From JAKAFX01 sp049965715 (GTDB lineage Archaea > Thermoplasmatota > Thermoplasmata > Thermoplasmatales > Thermoplasmataceae): a stretch of DNA of 64,000 bases. The stretch is from assembly GCA_049965715.1 (NCBI GenBank), contig JBMFWA010000003.1, positions 1-64,000 on the forward strand, read 5' to 3'. How positions within the stretch are numbered: the stretch's first letter is position 1; the number at the start of each line of letters is the position of its first letter. A program made the translations under genes and the position numbers. Positions 62,216 to 64,000 of this stretch are shown in pieces. The notes beneath the pieces were generated by a model that worked only from the letters and a program-made list of their open reading frames with translations, was not told where the DNA came from and did no database searches.

Positions 62216-64000
62216 ATGGAAAATTATGATGCATCGCAGATACAGATACTTGAAGGCTTAAAGGCTGTAAGAAAGGTTCCCGGGATGTATATCGGTTCCA
62301 CTGATGAGCGGGGTTTGCACCACCTGGTCTACGAAGTTGTGGACAACAGCATAGATGAATCGGTGGCAGGATACTGTTCCAACGTCCACATCACAATTCA
62401 GCCGGACGGGTGGATTACCATTGAGGATGACGGCAGAGGTATACCCACAGATATACACCCGAAATACAACAGGCCTGGCCTTGAAATTGTTCTGACGGAA
62501 TTACACAGCGGCGCTAAATTCGACAAGAAGGTGTACAAGATCACCGGTGGCCTTCACGGTGTCGGAATACACGTGGTCAATGCGCTGTCGTCAAAACTGA
62601 TTGCACTTGTAAAAAAGCCGGACAGGATAGACTACGAGGTTTTCAAACAGGGAATTCCTGTCTCTGGTTTGATTTCTGTCGATCATTCCAAACTTTCCAG
62701 TATAGAAGACAGGGATGTTTCAACTGTGCCCATAAATCTTGAAAGGACACATGGTTTCATTGCCAAATTCCATCCTGATCCCGAGATATTTGAAACAACA
62801 GAGTTCTCTTACAAGACGATACTTGCAAGAATGCGTGAACTCGCTTTCCTGAATCCACAGATAACCATAACAGTTGAGGATCAGGTTTCATCTCACAGGG
62901 AAACTCTGCACTATGATGGCGGACTTGTGCAGTTTGTGCAATATCTCGGGGAAGGACATGCGAATGTACACAAGGATCCGATATCTTATCACGAGGAACA
63001 GGAGCAGGGCATAGTCGAATTTGCTTTCCAGTACAATATGAGTACCTCAGAGATCATGCAGAGTTACGTAAATAACATCAATACAATCGACGGCGGCACA
63101 CACGTTGCTGGCTTCAGAGCCGGCCTCTCCAGAGCGATACAGGATTATGCAAAATCAAAGAACATGATCAAGGGCGTCGATACAATAAACGGCGATGACG
63201 TCAGGGAGGGCCTGGTTTCTGTACTGCACGTGAAGATAAGGGAACCACAGTTCGAGGGTCAGACAAAGTCCAAGCTTGGTAATGCCAACATCAGAGGATT
63301 TGTACAGTCAGTTACTGAAAGATTCCTCAAGGATTATCTCAACGCATATCCCAATGTAGCCGAACTTATTGTGAAGAGAGTCATTGCAGCTGCTGAGGCA
63401 AGGGAAGCTTCGAGGAAAGCAAGGGATCTTGTCAGAAGGAAATCTGCGCTGGAAAGTGGAGGACTTCCAGGCAAGCTCGCTGATTGTTCAACCAGCGACC
63501 CTTCCAAGGCGGAGATCTTCATAGTTGAGGGGAATTCTGCCGGAGGCACCGCGAAACAGGGGCGAAACAGGGAATTCCAGGCTATTCTTCCTCTCAGGGG
63601 AAAAATACTCAATGTTGAGAAGGCAAACGATCTGAAGACTCTCTCAAATGAGGAGATAAGGAATCTCATCACGGCGATCGGTACGAATATCAAGGATGAC
63701 CTCGATCTCACAAAACTGAGATACGGGAAAATAATCATTATGACAGATGCTGATGTCGATGGAGCCCACATAAGAACCCTGCTACTGACATTCTTTTACA
63801 GATTTTGCAGACCGCTGATACACAACGGAAACATTTTCTTCGCTCAACCCCCTCTCTTCAGAATTCAGAAAGGAGACAAGGTGAGATACGTTTATTCAGA
63901 ACAGGATAAAGACAGGATCGCCGAGGAGATGGGAAGTAATGCCGTGGTGCAGAGATTCAAGGGTCTTGGTGAAATGAACCCGGAGCAGCTCTGGGAAACT
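62216..64000 (+). CDS. gyrB: DNA gyrase subunit B (3' end outside window)
   Basis: 595 codons are present with no stop. The GHKL ATPase has Glu40 and Asn44 (EVVDNSIDE), DDGRGIP (71-77) and GGLHGVGIHVVNAL. The TOPRIM domain has EGNSAGGTAKQGRNR and DADVDGAHIRTLLL. With GyrA it introduces negative supercoils. Gyrase in archaea is of bacterial origin and is characteristic of Thermoplasmatales and several other euryarchaeal orders. gyrA may follow beyond the right edge. Confidence 0.96.
   Translation, partial: MENYDASQIQILEGLKAVRKVPGMYIGSTDERGLHHLVYEVVDNSIDESVAGYCSNVHITIQPDGWITIEDDGRGIPTDIHPKYNRPGLEIVLTELHSGAKFDKKVYKITGGLHGVGIHVVNALSSKLIALVKKPDRIDYEVFKQGIPVSGLISVDHSKLSSIEDRDVSTVPINLERTHGFIAKFHPDPEIFETTEFSYKTILARMRELAFLNPQITITVEDQVSSHRETLHYDGGLVQFVQYLGEGHANVHKDPISYHEEQEQGIVEFAFQYNMSTSEIMQSYVNNINTIDGGTHVAGFRAGLSRAIQDYAKSKNMIKGVDTINGDDVREGLVSVLHVKIREPQFEGQTKSKLGNANIRGFVQSVTERFLKDYLNAYPNVAELIVKRVIAAAEAREASRKARDLVRRKSALESGGLPGKLADCSTSDPSKAEIFIVEGNSAGGTAKQGRNREFQAILPLRGKILNVEKANDLKTLSNEEIRNLITAIGTNIKDDLDLTKLRYGKIIIMTDADVDGAHIRTLLLTFFYRFCRPLIHNGNIFFAQPPLFRIQKGDKVRYVYSEQDKDRIAEEMGSNAVVQRFKGLGEMNPEQLWET

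Noticed and set aside
1..64000. CRISPR arrays, insertion sequences and rRNA genes
   Set aside because: No regularly spaced direct repeats, transposase sequence with terminal repeats or rRNA-like stretches were found on reading both strands.

Overview
The window reads as a chromosomal segment of a moderately GC-balanced archaeon of the order Thermoplasmatales (Euryarchaeota). The case rests on two TFB transcription factors, a Gar1-type RNP protein, the split archaeal GMP synthetase subunit GuaAa, an archaeal-type GluRS, a two-subunit ADP-forming acyl-CoA synthetase, FtsZ together with a bacterial-type GyrB, and many genes whose start codon lies about 25 bp after a TATA box (leaderless transcripts). 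Gene density is high. I see no CRISPR array, insertion sequence or rRNA. One tRNA, tRNA-Leu(CAA), is present at 52564-52648. Genus and species cannot be fixed from the sequence alone.

Layout. 1-5.8 kb: the tail of a surface-type protein, an acyl-CoA synthetase, ftsZ, an acetoacetyl-CoA-reductase-like SDR, a metallophosphoesterase and a ribbon-helix-helix regulator. 5.9-8.9 kb: a cytochrome bd operon led by an unknown 7-TM protein. 8.9-12.8 kb: a thiamine ABC transporter (thiQ-thiP-thiB, minus strand) preceded by a clear TPP riboswitch. 12.9-19.2 kb: an APC permease with a small membrane partner, several unknown proteins and a CinA-like pair. 19.2-31.1 kb: a catabolic island of SDRs, an HMGL-family lyase, a YciI protein, a GntR/FCD regulator, a zinc dehydrogenase, a split UxaA-type dehydratase, a cyclase-family hydrolase, a PanE-like reductase, an epimerase-like protein and an MFS transporter. 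Several of its promoters carry a GTATAC-centred site, perhaps the regulator's operator.

31.2-36.4 kb: a MoxR/DUF58/DUF4129-like operon without a transglutaminase gene. 36.4-41.5 kb: ADP-forming acyl-CoA synthetase subunits and two MFS transporters. 41.6-52.3 kb: a molybdenum/tungsten island with two moeA genes (one fused to a binding-protein domain), a MoaD-like protein, two aldehyde:ferredoxin oxidoreductase-family enzymes and a tungstate/molybdate-type ABC transporter between them. 52.5-59.2 kb: information-processing genes (tRNA-Leu, a Pcc1-like protein, two tfb genes, gar1, guaAa, gltX, a Nog1-like GTPase). 59.3-64 kb: an ABC-2 exporter, a TusA-like protein, an unknown protein and the start of gyrB, which runs off the end.

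How it fits together. The catabolic island looks like uptake (MFS), oxidation (SDR, epimerase-like and ADH proteins), dehydration (UxaA), hydrolysis or isomerisation (cyclase, YciI) and carbon-carbon cleavage (HMGL lyase). The acids produced could feed the ADP-forming synthetase. The metal island couples oxyanion import, cofactor metal insertion and two tungsten enzymes. These pathway links are inferences from gene order and family; the substrates are not visible in the sequence.
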